Source of the DNA: Bacteroidales bacterium
GTDB lineage: Bacteria > Bacteroidota > Bacteroidia > Bacteroidales > F082
DNA length: 33,177 bases
Direction of reading: 5' to 3'
Assembly: GCA_029983675.1 (NCBI GenBank)
Contig: JASBYY010000036.1
Coordinates: forward strand, 1-33,177
Shown here: one piece after another, positions 1 through 9,300 of the stretch
Layout of the letters: each line of letters starts with the position of its first letter
How positions within the stretch are numbered: position 1 is the first letter of the stretch
The notes under the pieces: model-generated
What the model saw: the letters and a program-made list of their open reading frames with translations, nothing else
Told to the model about the DNA's origin: nothing
Database searches by the model: none
Translations under genes and position numbers: made by a program

Positions 1-210
1 TTTTGCATTTATTTTACTGATTTACAATTAGATATTTGTTTTTAAGGGACGACTATTTACCGTTTGTATTGTCTGTCCGGGGCTTTCATATCCTTTAACT
101 GTCCGAATGCTGAAACAAGCAACTGAAACATGTTGTCATTGCTTTTGGCAAAGACATTCGATGAGAGAAAGATAAGAGATGTGAAAAAGAGGTTTTTCGT
201 GGCATTTTGG

Positions 211-1482
211 TTAATTCTTCAAACAACCGACCGGCACGACATAAACACCGTCTTTTCTACGGTAGGCAAAGCGCCCGACGGCGGTTAGCACCATCAAAAA
301 CGAAGGTTGTTTCATTTTTGTTGTGTCAATTTTGTCATGCAATTTCCTCAAAGTTGTTGCTCCTGCTTCGATGGCCAAGTCTCCTCCGATTTTGATTTCG
401 ACCAAACCATAATGACCGTTTCTCAGATGGATTATGGCATCACATTCAAGTCCCGACTTGTCGCGGTAATGAAATACTTCTCCGTCGCAAAACTGGGCAT
501 AGACTCGCAAATCGCGGACAGCAAGTGTTTCGAAAAGCAATCCAAATGTTTTCAAGTCGTTGATTAAGTCATCTGGGCCAATGCCAAGGGCTGCAACTGC
601 AATACTTGGATCGACAAAGTGTCGTGTGGGTGAGGTACGGATGGCTGTTTTTGAACGCAAGTTCGGATTCCATGCCGGCATATCTTCCACCACAAAAATC
701 AATCGCAAAGCATCCAAGTAGGAGTTCACCGTTTGTGCATCTATCTGCCCGTTATCGTTGTCTTGAATGTCTTTAACGATTTCGTTTAGAGACGATTGTG
801 ACCCTTGCATTCGAGCATACGAACGCATGAGTTGTTTTGCCCGATTGGGATTTCTGCTTATCCCGTCGGCACGTTGAATATCGGATTCAACCACTAAGTC
901 ATAATAATCAATGGCTTGATCCAAAGCTATATTGTCGTGGAAATACGTCGATTGCGGCCACCCGCCTCGGCAAGTCAAAAAAGCAATTTCCGGTAGAGTC
1001 AATAAGCATTCGGCTGCTATCGATTCAGGGGTTTTGAACAGGTCCGTCAAACTGATTTTTCCATTGCTTTCTCTCGATTCCCATAATGTCATGGGGCGCA
1101 TTAGTAGCTTGGAAAAACGACCGGTTCCAGTATGATGAATCTTGCTCATATCAGCAGGAACGGCAGATCCCGTTAGGATGTATTGCCCCATACCCGGACG
1201 ATGATCGACTGTAAAACGGATTTGATCCCAGAGTTTGGGAGCCAATTGCCATTCATCTATTAAGCGAGGCGTTTCTCCGTCGAGAATCATTTCCGGATGG
1301 GTGTCAACAAAAGTCAGATAGCTGTCAATCAGTTTAGGATCCGACATGTATATGACACTCTTCGCTTGTTGCTCTGAAGTAGAGGTTTTCCCGCACCATT
1401 TGGGGCCTTCTATCAGTACAGCACTTTTGCCTTGGAGTTTTCTGCTCAACAAACCATCAATTACACGGGGTTTATAATCCAT
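211..1482 (-). CDS. AAA ATPase with C-terminal DUF4143 (AAA_14 family)
   Basis: A 423-residue protein of the AAA_14/DUF4143 family, which is very common in Bacteroidota and archaea and has no settled function. A Walker A motif (GPKWCGKT) lies at residues 26-33. A Walker B-like LIDEW sits at about 74-78, followed by a YILTGSA strand typical of the family's sensor region. The C-terminal half matches the DUF4143 layout and carries an ECD...(13 residues)...EIK pattern (Asp348, Glu362, Lys364) like the core of PD-(D/E)XK nucleases. Whether it cleaves DNA is not known. The length is normal and the frame is intact. The ATG at 1482 lies about 20 nt downstream of a good -7 element (1502-1509). It is a single-gene unit, and a three-copy 23-nt repeat lies farther upstream. 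Family assignment is confident; role is unknown. Confidence 0.88.
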   Translation of the reverse strand: MDYKPRVIDGLLSRKLQGKSAVLIEGPKWCGKTSTSEQQAKSVIYMSDPKLIDSYLTFVDTHPEMILDGETPRLIDEWQLAPKLWDQIRFTVDHRPGMGQYILTGSAVPADMSKIHHTGTGRFSKLLMRPMTLWESRESNGKISLTDLFKTPESIAAECLLTLPEIAFLTCRGGWPQSTYFHDNIALDQAIDYYDLVVESDIQRADGISRNPNRAKQLMRSYARMQGSQSSLNEIVKDIQDNDNGQIDAQTVNSYLDALRLIFVVEDMPAWNPNLRSKTAIRTSPTRHFVDPSIAVAALGIGPDDLINDLKTFGLLFETLAVRDLRVYAQFCDGEVFHYRDKSGLECDAIIHLRNGHYGLVEIKIGGDLAIEAGATTLRKLHDKIDTTKMKQPSFLMVLTAVGRFAYRRKDGVYVVPVGCLKN

Positions 1483-1501
1483 AATTGTCCATTTTTTATC
1501 G

Positions 1502-1509
1502 CAAAAATA
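1502..1509 (-). promoter_or_regulatory. -7 promoter element (TATTTTTG) of the DUF4143 ATPase gene
   Basis: The minus strand reads TATTTTTGC, matching the Bacteroidota -7 consensus TAnnTTTG, 19 nt before the ATG at 1482. No clear -33 TTTG is seen at the usual distance. Predicted from sequence only. Confidence 0.6.
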
Positions 1510-1554
1510 CGGTTTATCTGCAATATAAAAAGCACTTTACGGAATTTTTTATTC

Positions 1555-1609
1555 CATTTGGCTGAATATTTTTACCTCATTTGGCTGAATATTTTTGCTT
1601 TACTTGGCT
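1555..1609. repeat. Three phased 23-nt direct repeats upstream of the ATPase gene
   Basis: Two 19-nt identical copies (CATTTGGCTGAATATTTTT) begin at 1555 and 1578. A third partial copy keeps the core TTGGCT. The TTGGCT cores start at 1558, 1581 and 1604, exactly 23 nt apart, or about two helical turns. The array lies 45-100 nt upstream of the ATPase -7 element, so it could be a set of protein-binding sites on one face of the DNA. That function is inference. Confidence 0.7.
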
Positions 1610-1763
1610 AAAAAGACTGTTGTTCGGAAAATGAGGTTTTCAATATTAATTGTTTTCTGCTTTTTTTCTTTCCTAAATGAATAAGGCTTGTTTGTTAAAC
1701 AATTGAACGTCACATAAGAAATACTGGCTTTACAAAAAGTTGTCGCTGTTTGTCTTGGGGTGT

Positions 1764-2189
1764 CTATTTGGGAAATCTGCTTGGCTCTTTCTTCTGCGTG
1801 GAGTCTTTGAATGATCCGATCATCCCTTCAAAAAACGGCGACACGCTTTTGTACAAATTCTGTGCGCCTTTCACCACCTGATGTGCGCCGGCTTTGGTGG
1901 CAAAACCGACGTATTCGCCGCGTAACCGTGTAAAATCCGACTTTTCGTCACGGTTGAGGTAATCCCTGCTGTCGCGGTACTCGTTGACCATCCTCGTGTA
2001 CTCGTCGAAGGAATACGACCAGTCTTCGTTGGTGAAGTCGATATAGGCTTCGCGGGTTTCGTCAATGAATTGCTGCGACCGTTCCATAAAGGTGTCGCTT
2101 CGCCCACTCTCAAAGTTGATGTGGCGCACTTGAGCGAAAGCTGCCGTAGTCAGGACGGCGAGCAGAGTCATCATCACTATTTTCTTCAT
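1764..2189 (-). CDS. Small secreted protein, DUF6565-like
   Basis: A 141-residue protein with a clear type I signal peptide (MKKIVMMTLLAVLTTAAFAQ). The mature part is charged and probably helical. It has a pattern of acidic and aromatic residues (FTNEDWSYSFDEYTRMVNEY) followed by a basic turn and GEYVGFATKAGAHQVVKG. This resembles small periplasmic DUF6565-type proteins of Bacteroidales, but that link is from memory and is moderate at best. It lies 157 nt downstream of the mevalonate kinase gene on the same strand, and could be read from the same transcript or from its own weak promoter. No catalytic motif is seen. A periplasmic location is inferred from the signal peptide; function is unknown. 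Confidence 0.72.
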   Translation of the reverse strand: MKKIVMMTLLAVLTTAAFAQVRHINFESGRSDTFMERSQQFIDETREAYIDFTNEDWSYSFDEYTRMVNEYRDSRDYLNRDEKSDFTRLRGEYVGFATKAGAHQVVKGAQNLYKSVSPFFEGMIGSFKDSTQKKEPSRFPK

Positions 2190-2346
2190 GTTGTTGTAAC
2201 GTTTTTCTCAATGGATTTTATCGGTTTATAATCAGAAGCTGTTCAATAACGGTGGCAGTTTGCTGAACGGAACGAACTCGAAATACCATTCAAGGCAGCC
2301 TCTATGGAAACGCATTATGGCATCAAGTATTGCACAATTCTAGGGT

Positions 2347-3231
2347 TCATATCCAAATAACTTGATAATCCTGTAACAAACCGGATGCTGCTGCCTTGTC
2401 ATCGGTAAAGCAAAGCAGAAAACCGCCGCCCCCCGATCCCGATATTTTGACACCGAAATGGAAGTCGGGCCGGGCTTCAAAAAGCGGCAGCGTATTATCG
2501 GTAATCATAGGTCTCAGAAACCGCATTTGACCTTCCGACAATAGCTTCAGAGCGGCAAAGAAAGCATCGTTTTCGGCATCCACTATATTTGTGATGCACC
2601 CGCCGACATGAGGGAGATAGTCTTCTTGAAAATGTTGCAGAAACACGGGGTCTTGCCTTTGTTGCTTGAAGTAAGCTACCAAAGGGGCCGTTTTACTTTT
2701 GATGGTCGTGTCGATAAGGCCGACATGGATGGACTGGTGCAAAAAATGTTCGTCAAGAAGTTTGATGCCGCTTTCGGAGGAAATTGTGAAAGGTTGCGCC
2801 AGATAACACTGCAACGGGTCGATGCCAGAACTGCTGCCGTGGAAATAGCTTTCCATCATGCCGAACAAGCGTTTGAGAGCCATCATGTCATCGATGGGCT
2901 GTGTGGCGTAACGGGCATAAACGGCAGCTACAAGTGCTCCGGAACTGCCTAAACCATAGCTGCTTGGAATATTCGAGTCTAAAAACAGGTTCCGGTTCAG
3001 GTCGGTTTCAAAGGCCTTGCAGTCTATTGTTTGCGAAAGCGATTCATTGTCAGCCAAATAGTGGCAAAACCGAAGCAGACTGTTCGAGGAGGCGCAATGC
3101 GTTTTGTTGTCGGCATCGCCAAACTGCCATTGGGCGCAGAAATTCCGAAAAGGAATCATCAGCGCGGTAGCATCGAAGATCATCGAATACTCGCCAAACA
3201 GAATGATTTTGCTGTAGAACGTGGTTTTCAT
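2347..3231 (-). CDS. mvk: Mevalonate kinase (GHMP kinase family)
   Basis: About 294 residues. It phosphorylates mevalonate with ATP in the cytoplasm, the third step of the mevalonate route to isopentenyl diphosphate. The three GHMP motifs are visible: an N-terminal SKIILFGEYSMI, the glycine-rich phosphate loop PSSYGLGSSGALVAA, and a C-terminal KISGSGGGGFLLCF. HGSSSGIDP between them carries the Asp expected to act as catalytic base in mevalonate kinases. I chose the ATG at 3231 because the longer frame (start 3279) runs into the preceding mvaD gene and adds 16 non-conserved residues. The chosen start lies 10 nt after the mvaD stop, suggesting translational coupling. Galactokinase-like alternatives are unlikely given the neighbour. 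Confidence 0.9.
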   Translation of the reverse strand: MKTTFYSKIILFGEYSMIFDATALMIPFRNFCAQWQFGDADNKTHCASSNSLLRFCHYLADNESLSQTIDCKAFETDLNRNLFLDSNIPSSYGLGSSGALVAAVYARYATQPIDDMMALKRLFGMMESYFHGSSSGIDPLQCYLAQPFTISSESGIKLLDEHFLHQSIHVGLIDTTIKSKTAPLVAYFKQQRQDPVFLQHFQEDYLPHVGGCITNIVDAENDAFFAALKLLSEGQMRFLRPMITDNTLPLFEARPDFHFGVKISGSGGGGFLLCFTDDKAAASGLLQDYQVIWI

Positions 3232-3241
3232 GGCGCGACAC

Positions 3242-4315
3242 TTAGAGTCTGGATGGGCCTTCGCCGACATGGTCTGCAATCCATCTTGAATCGGCGCAGT
3301 AGGATTCCAATATGTTGACGATGAAACGTTTTACCTCGTCGGAAAAGTCATCAGGGTAGAGCAGGTGTACGTTAGGCCCTGCATCTAAAGTGAAACAAAC
3401 CGGTATTTTGGTTTCCTCTCGGAAAAGCCGCACTTCTTCGATAATGCGTAAGGTATTGGTTTTCATCAGGATAAAAGAAGGAGAGGAACACATCATCAGG
3501 GCGTGCAGCTGAAGGGCTTCGGCTTCGGTGATGCGGATGAAAGCCTCTAAATCTCCTGATTTCAGGGCGGCAAGCAGCTGCTGGGTATGATGCTTGGCTT
3601 GTCGGTAACGTGTTTCGGCATACGGGTTGCCGTCCATCAGCGTGTGTCCCGCACGACTGGAAACGGTTTTGACGGCATCGCTGACAAGGAGGATGCTGTC
3701 GTGGTAAGTCTTGAAAACAGGATGGATTTCATCATTAAGCGGGATGGCGTATTCGTCGGAACTATCTTGGTGATAATCCGTTGCGCCCCAAAGGGCCATT
3801 GTGGGAAAAACGGACCGGCAGGCACTCCCTGAGGCCAAGCGTGAGCAATAGGAAGCCTTGCGCCAGTCGATGTCACGTGCTCCTATAGCTTGCCGTTCGA
3901 TGTCTAAAAGGCAAAGCACCAAGGCGCTCATTGACGATGCAGAGGAGGCAATGCCCGAAGAATGGGGGAAGGTGTTTCGGCTTTCCAAGCAAAGGTCGAG
4001 CTGGGACAGAAAAGGGAAAAGCGATAGGTTTTCAAGTAAATATTTCTCGATTTTAGCCGCAAAAGCAGGGTGTTCTTTTCCTTCGAAGTGAAAATGTAAG
4101 CCAAAACAGTCCGCCTTGTGGAAGGTTGCGGAGGTCTCGGTTCGGCATTCGCTCAAGGTAAAGCTGACGGATGGGTTATGAGGCAGTTGTCTCCCTCGTT
4201 TGCCCCAGTATTTCACCAAGGCAATGTTGGAAGGACTTTGCCATTTTAAGCTTCCTTGAAAGTCGGCAGGCAATTCGTCGTCAAAGATATTATTGTTCTT
4301 TCTAAGGTCTTTCAC
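3242..4315 (-). CDS. mvaD: Diphosphomevalonate decarboxylase
   Basis: 357 residues, the usual length. It converts mevalonate diphosphate plus ATP to isopentenyl diphosphate, CO2 and ADP in the cytoplasm. Signature segments are SNIALVKYWGKR, NPSVSFTLS, HSSGIASSASSMSALV (phosphate loop), RLASGSACRSVFP with the conserved Arg/Ser/Ala pattern, and FTLDAGPNVHLLY near the C-terminus. Together these separate it from other GHMP kinases. It is the first gene of a tight pair with mevalonate kinase. A weak -7-like element (TATCTTCG, 4340-4347) lies about 25 nt upstream of the ATG. The upstream neighbour is the TPR/HTH gene, 179 nt away, so the pair may be independently transcribed. Confidence 0.95.
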   Translation of the reverse strand: MKDLRKNNNIFDDELPADFQGSLKWQSPSNIALVKYWGKRGRQLPHNPSVSFTLSECRTETSATFHKADCFGLHFHFEGKEHPAFAAKIEKYLLENLSLFPFLSQLDLCLESRNTFPHSSGIASSASSMSALVLCLLDIERQAIGARDIDWRKASYCSRLASGSACRSVFPTMALWGATDYHQDSSDEYAIPLNDEIHPVFKTYHDSILLVSDAVKTVSSRAGHTLMDGNPYAETRYRQAKHHTQQLLAALKSGDLEAFIRITEAEALQLHALMMCSSPSFILMKTNTLRIIEEVRLFREETKIPVCFTLDAGPNVHLLYPDDFSDEVKRFIVNILESYCADSRWIADHVGEGPSRL

Positions 4316-4494
4316 TTCATATGAATGTTTTTCAGATGGCGAAGATAAGGAAATTCTTCAGCACGGCATCCCATAATACTTGAAAAATGAACCGAATGAA
4401 AACTTGGCGGACACATGGCGTTTTCATGCAGGAAACGCGCAATAGTTTGAATACTAGGTTGGTTGACAGGATTTGAAAACGCGGATTCTTAAGG

Positions 4495-6240
4495 TCAATA
4501 CCTCGCCAAAAATGCGGTGAAAGTTTTGTCCGTGTCGTTTATTTTCAGTTTTTTACGCAGCCGTTTGCGTGCCATTATTACCCCGTTGACGGTGATGTTG
4601 TTGATGGTGGCGATTTCCTTGCTGCTGAGCTTCATCTTGATGTAGGCACACAAACGCAATTCGTTTCGGGTAAGTTCCGGGAAGTCGGAAAGCAGGTTGT
4701 CGTAGAATTTGGGGTGCACCTCAACGAAATGACAGTCGAATTCCTTGAAAGTGTTGTTGTCGAGATGCTGTCTCAGGCGTTTGACGGAAGAGAGCAACAC
4801 CTTACGGGAAAGTTCGTCTTTGCCGTTTACTTTCGACAAGTCTTCAATAATGCCTTTCAGCGCATTATTCTTTTCCGTTTGGACGAGCAGGTTGGAGGTC
4901 AGCTCCCTTCTCTTTTTGTCAAGTTCATCGGCAAGCATGTCGCTTTTTATCTTTCTGGCTCTCAACAAGATGTTTTTCCTCTTTAACAACAGCAAGACAA
5001 TGACGATCAGGATTGCCAAAATGACGATGGCAAGGTAAAGTGTCAGCCTTTTCTTGACTTGTGTCATTTTGTCCATCTCCCGTTCGTGTTCCAATTGGGC
5101 TTCCGCTTCCTTGAACCGGTATTGGAGGTGTAGTTGTTCGAACAGGTTCATCTTGGCCGTTTCTTTCAGGCTGTCGTCCAGCATGTTGGTAAGTTTCAGG
5201 TTTTCCACGGCTTCCCGATACCGCCCCAAATCATACAGAATATCGTTTTTTACCGACATTCCCTCCTTTTCATCCCAAAGGAAAGAATCTTCCCGCGCTA
5301 TTGCAATGCCTTTGTCGACGATCACTAAGGCGGTGTCGTTTTCCGACAGCTTGTGATAGGCATACGCCAAGATATTCAATGTATGGGATTTAGGCTCTTC
5401 ACTACCGTCAAGCCGTAGCGTGTCCAAACATTTTTCAGCATGATGGATGGCTTCCCGATATTTTCCGGTGGCGTTGCATACTTTTGCTTTCCCGTTCAAC
5501 ACCCGTATCACATCTTGAACCGATGATGTCGTCAAGGCGGTTGAATCATAATACATGAAAGCCGAATCATAGGTGTGCAACTGATAATAGCATTCCGCAA
5601 TGTTGTTGAAGATGGTGTATTTGGCTTTATTGCTGATAAAGGTTGATTCCGTCAGCAAATCTTTGTACAACGAAATGGCTTCGGAGAAGTCTTCCAACAC
5701 CCCAATCGAGTAGATATAATTGAGTTTCAAAATATTATCCGCTCTCTTGTCCTTCAGTCCCTTGTTGATTTCCATGGCATTCCGGATGTATTGGTAGTAT
5801 TCCGGAAACATTCTGCTTTGAACGTAGCATCCCGCCAATAGATTGTAGATTCTCATGCCGAGCCTTAATGTCTTCTCGTTCTTGCGCAAAAGATCATAGG
5901 TTTTTTCCGCTTTCAGCAGATAAGCGAGTGACTCTTTGTATTTGGACGTGCAAAACAAAAGTCTTCCCCTGTAATAATCGCACAAAGCATTCAGGTAGTT
6001 GTCGTTCAGGATGGAGGAAAGCTCCGTCAGCTCATTGATATAAGGTTGAGCCTTTGTAAATTGCCTTTGGTCGAACAGGGCGTTGGTCACGATGTCAAGT
6101 GCTTCCACCCTGTTCATGTCGGCTTTGTCGTTTTCCTGCAATAATAGGGCCAAGCTGTCGGGCAACTCGAAACGGTCTTCCTGAGCTGGCATGCTGCCGA
6201 CAGTTAGAATGACCATTAGAGCGATGTGTATTATTTTCAT
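4495..6240 (-). CDS. Membrane-bound TPR protein with C-terminal LuxR-like HTH
   Basis: 581 residues from the ATG at 6240. A signal peptide (MKIIHIALMVILTVGSMPAQ) precedes about 350 residues of helical tetratricopeptide repeats, for example YYQLHTYDSAFMYYDSTA and AYAYHKLSENDTALVIVDKG. One transmembrane helix follows at about 399-419 (LTLYLAIVILAILIVIVLLLL), then a cytoplasmic coiled coil. A C-terminal segment at about 520-566 (ELTRNELRLCAYIKMKLSSK, then EIATINNITVNGVIMARKRL) looks like a LuxR/GerE-type helix-turn-helix. The layout suggests a membrane sensor that binds DNA directly; there is no receiver or kinase domain. A longer frame reaches 6327, but its extra 29 codons run through a terminator hairpin (6264-6296) and the promoter (6253-6260), so 6240 is the better start. 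The target genes are unknown; the adjacent secreted-protein gene is a candidate by proximity only. Confidence 0.85.
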   Translation of the reverse strand: MKIIHIALMVILTVGSMPAQEDRFELPDSLALLLQENDKADMNRVEALDIVTNALFDQRQFTKAQPYINELTELSSILNDNYLNALCDYYRGRLLFCTSKYKESLAYLLKAEKTYDLLRKNEKTLRLGMRIYNLLAGCYVQSRMFPEYYQYIRNAMEINKGLKDKRADNILKLNYIYSIGVLEDFSEAISLYKDLLTESTFISNKAKYTIFNNIAECYYQLHTYDSAFMYYDSTALTTSSVQDVIRVLNGKAKVCNATGKYREAIHHAEKCLDTLRLDGSEEPKSHTLNILAYAYHKLSENDTALVIVDKGIAIAREDSFLWDEKEGMSVKNDILYDLGRYREAVENLKLTNMLDDSLKETAKMNLFEQLHLQYRFKEAEAQLEHEREMDKMTQVKKRLTLYLAIVILAILIVIVLLLLKRKNILLRARKIKSDMLADELDKKRRELTSNLLVQTEKNNALKGIIEDLSKVNGKDELSRKVLLSSVKRLRQHLDNNTFKEFDCHFVEVHPKFYDNLLSDFPELTRNELRLCAYIKMKLSSKEIATINNITVNGVIMARKRLRKKLKINDTDKTFTAFLARY

Positions 6241-6252
6241 GGCCGTTTTTTG

Positions 6253-6260
6253 CAAAGGTA
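6253..6260 (-). promoter_or_regulatory. -7 element (TACCTTTG) of the TPR/HTH gene
   Basis: TACCTTTG on the minus strand ends 12 nt before the ATG at 6240. A -33-like TTG lies 18 nt farther upstream, inside the loop of the preceding terminator hairpin. The predicted 5' leader is only a few nucleotides. Consensus match only. Confidence 0.65.
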
Positions 6261-6263
6261 GAA

Positions 6264-6296
6264 AAAATTCCCGAAACGCAAGGCTTCGGGAATTTT
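6264..6296 (-). terminator. Intrinsic terminator after the giant T9SS gene
   Basis: A perfect 12-bp inverted repeat (AAAATTCCCGAA / TTCGGGAATTTT, arms 6264-6275 and 6285-6296) encloses a 9-nt loop and runs into a T tract on the minus strand. It lies 60 nt past the stop of the giant gene and directly abuts the promoter of the next gene, separating the two transcription units. Confidence 0.8.
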
Positions 6297-6355
6297 GTCC
6301 TGCGGAAAGTCTATGTCTTCTCGGCATATTGATTCCGTCATTAATCAGTCCAACC

Positions 6356-9300
6356 CTATCTCAGGAAAACGACACGGTGTGTTGAGCTCCCGTCGTTTGT
6401 GGTGATGACGACGGTATAGACACCCGAGGGACATTCGCCCATGTCTAATTCCAATCCGTCTGTTGTTTCATTTCGGTCGTACATCACCTGCCCGATGGTG
6501 TTGACGATGCGTATGTGCTTTAAGCCTTTCGCCATGATGTTCAGTTTTCCTTTTGTCGGATTGGGGAAGACACGGATGTCGTTTTCGCTGATGTCGCCAA
6601 TACCTTCCGTTTGGATTTCCACCTCGACACATTGCGGACAACCCATGGCATACCATGCTGTATCGGTGCTGCCGTATTCCGTGTTGCCGTACACTACCCT
6701 GATGCAGTAGAGATGGATACCCGCTTCGGGTGCAATGTCGGTGTAGGCGGAGTCGGTAACCGGTTCCGGAGTGAGCAGCCCCCCGTTGCGGAAGACGAAG
6801 ACACCGAGCGTGCCCGAATCGGGTTGCGGCACATCACCCTCTTCGACATAGGTGCGAAGATTCCAAGTGTAGTTCAGCCCTACTGAAGCCATGTCTATCC
6901 ATTCTGTTCCGTCGATGGAAATCCATCGTCCGTTGGGGTTCCCCGTATTGGTGCCGCATGAGGCGACATATTGTCCGTCGTGGTTGTGCATGACGATCCA
7001 GAGGTTTTTGGTGACATCCAAAGGTATCGGTGTTTCGAGCGGATATTCGGTGTATTGTCCGGTTCCGTTGGTGGCATATTCTTGTGTATAGACCAACGTT
7101 CCCGGGGCATTGCCGCCGCCTTGGTAAATGTTGACGCTCCCCGTGTGTGCCGTATAGTCAAACATGGCCACTTTGGTCAGCTGGCGGTGCTCATACTGTG
7201 ACAACATGCCACTCGGGAACATGACACCCCAGTAGAAACCGCCTCCAGATTGCAGTCCTATGGCATCAAGGTTTTCCCCGTCATCGTAGTGCAGCCAGTC
7301 TCCTTCGTCCGTAGTCTTGCCCGGATCCGGAGAGGGCAATCCGCGCCAGGTGATACGGGCGTTGCCGTTGACGGCCTCTCCCGTCACTTCTTCAACACCT
7401 TCGTAGTTTTCACAAGGTCGGTAGATCCATTCATAATCGATCCAATCGCTCATGCCTGTCCCATATACGGCGGCAACGGACGTGGTGTGCGCTGTTCCTT
7501 CCTGAAGCTCCGCCACATCATGCTGTAAAAAGCGGTCGGTGGTGTGGACGCAGAACACGCCGTCGAGCATGACGGTGTAGTATTGTAAGGCGCGTGGGGT
7601 TTTTCCCTCAAAGGGCTTTGCCGTCACCGGGGTGTCGGGATTTCTGCTCGTGAAGGCCGCCGTTTCGGTTGATTCGCCCGTGAAAGGCGGCAGGAATCTG
7701 ATACTCCCTGCCCTGCCATCGTTGGAGACCAATCCGCGTATCATCCAGGTCAGGTCGAAGCCGTAGCTTGCGATGTCCGTCCATTCCGTTCCGTCGATGG
7801 AGATCCATCGTCCGTTGGGGTCTCCGGTATTTTGGCATGCCGAGGCGGGGAAAGAACTCCCGGTGTTGTAGAAAGTGATCCACAGGTTTTCGGAGATGTC
7901 GAAGGGAACGGGTTCACTCAGGGTGATGTGGTGCCATTCGTCAGCTCCGGTTAGCGTTGTCGTCTGTGTGTGGACGAGCGTTTGTGGGGCATCCGTTCCA
8001 CCTTGGTAGATGTTCAACGTGTAGCTTCCGGCAGCAGCGTCGAAAAGGGCCACCTCGGTGAGGGTGCATCCGTCATAGCCGGTAAGTTCGGAAGAAGTGA
8101 ACATGACACCCCAGTAGACTGGACCGCCGTTGGCTCCGACGGCGTCAACAAAAATGTCATCATCATAATGCAGCCAGTCGGAGACGATATTTCGTTCTTT
8201 CCACTGTGCCCATCCCGTCGCGGACACATGCAGGTTGCCCACCTCATAGACGATTTCTTCAAGAACGTATTCGAGCGAGGTGTTTTCCCAGATGCTGAGG
8301 CTGCCGATACGGATGGTTCCGAAACCGTCGAGTGCGATTTTCAGCGTGTAGTCGCCTTTTCTGAAGTCCTCCCAAGAGTAGAACCCCGTTTCGTCGAGGA
8401 TGACTTGATAGTCATACCCCATGTCCGGTTCGCTGCGGTTGGTGAGGGTGACGGCCGCGCCTGCAGGGCTGTCGCCACTGTTGGTAAGTACCATCAGATC
8501 CAAAGAGGCGACCATTTCTTTGTCGATGCAGTTCGACCATAGAAGCGACGATTCTCCGGGATCTTGGAAACCGGAAATGTTGTCGAACGGAATGCACCAA
8601 GAAAGCTGTTCACCGGTATTGTTGGCAATAACGGTTGCATGACCGGTATTGATATCGACTTCGGCGAAGAATCCGCACGAATCATCATATCCGGCCCAAT
8701 ATAATCTGCCCGTATTGTGGTCAAATCCGCCGCTTTGGATGTAAAAGGCGGCTTTCCCCGTGTCCCCGATCAAAGTCGTTTGAGCTGTAAACTTATTAAT
8801 GGCGTACAGTCGGGCAGGATCACCGTAGCTGATGCCGTACAGGTTTCCGTTTGGATCGCAGGCAAGCACCTGCATACGGCCAATGTTCCCTACAGAACCT
8901 ATTGGAGAACAAGAGCCTGTACTGATGTCAATGGCAAAGAGCATGCCATCACCACGGGTTCCGTAGAGGATTCCCGTCGTCACATCATAGGCGCAATCTT
9001 GTAAATATTGGTATTTGGGGAGATTTGTGTGGAGTGAGGACACAACCTCTCCCGTAACACAGTCTATTTTGTTGAGGATGCAACTGTCGTTCTCGTTCAT
9101 AGAAACGGCATACACGTAGCCGTCACCACAATAATCGCCGCCATAGACTTCCAAGTCGGGATTGATGCAGGTTGCCGCTATAAGGTTATCGACACCGTAA
9201 CGAATCCAACCCGTAGGCACGGTTCCTCCATAAATATTGCATGCGTAGGCTTTGCATCCCCGGAACATGTCGGACAGGGGAAGGGTATGGATGTCTCCTT

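Noticed and set aside
1..210. Possible gene at the left edge
   Set aside because: All frames are broken by stops within a few dozen codons, and no promoter or motif is clear.
1555..1609. CRISPR-like array
   Set aside because: There are only two full repeats and one partial, with spacers of a few bases and no cas genes. The phasing fits binding sites better.
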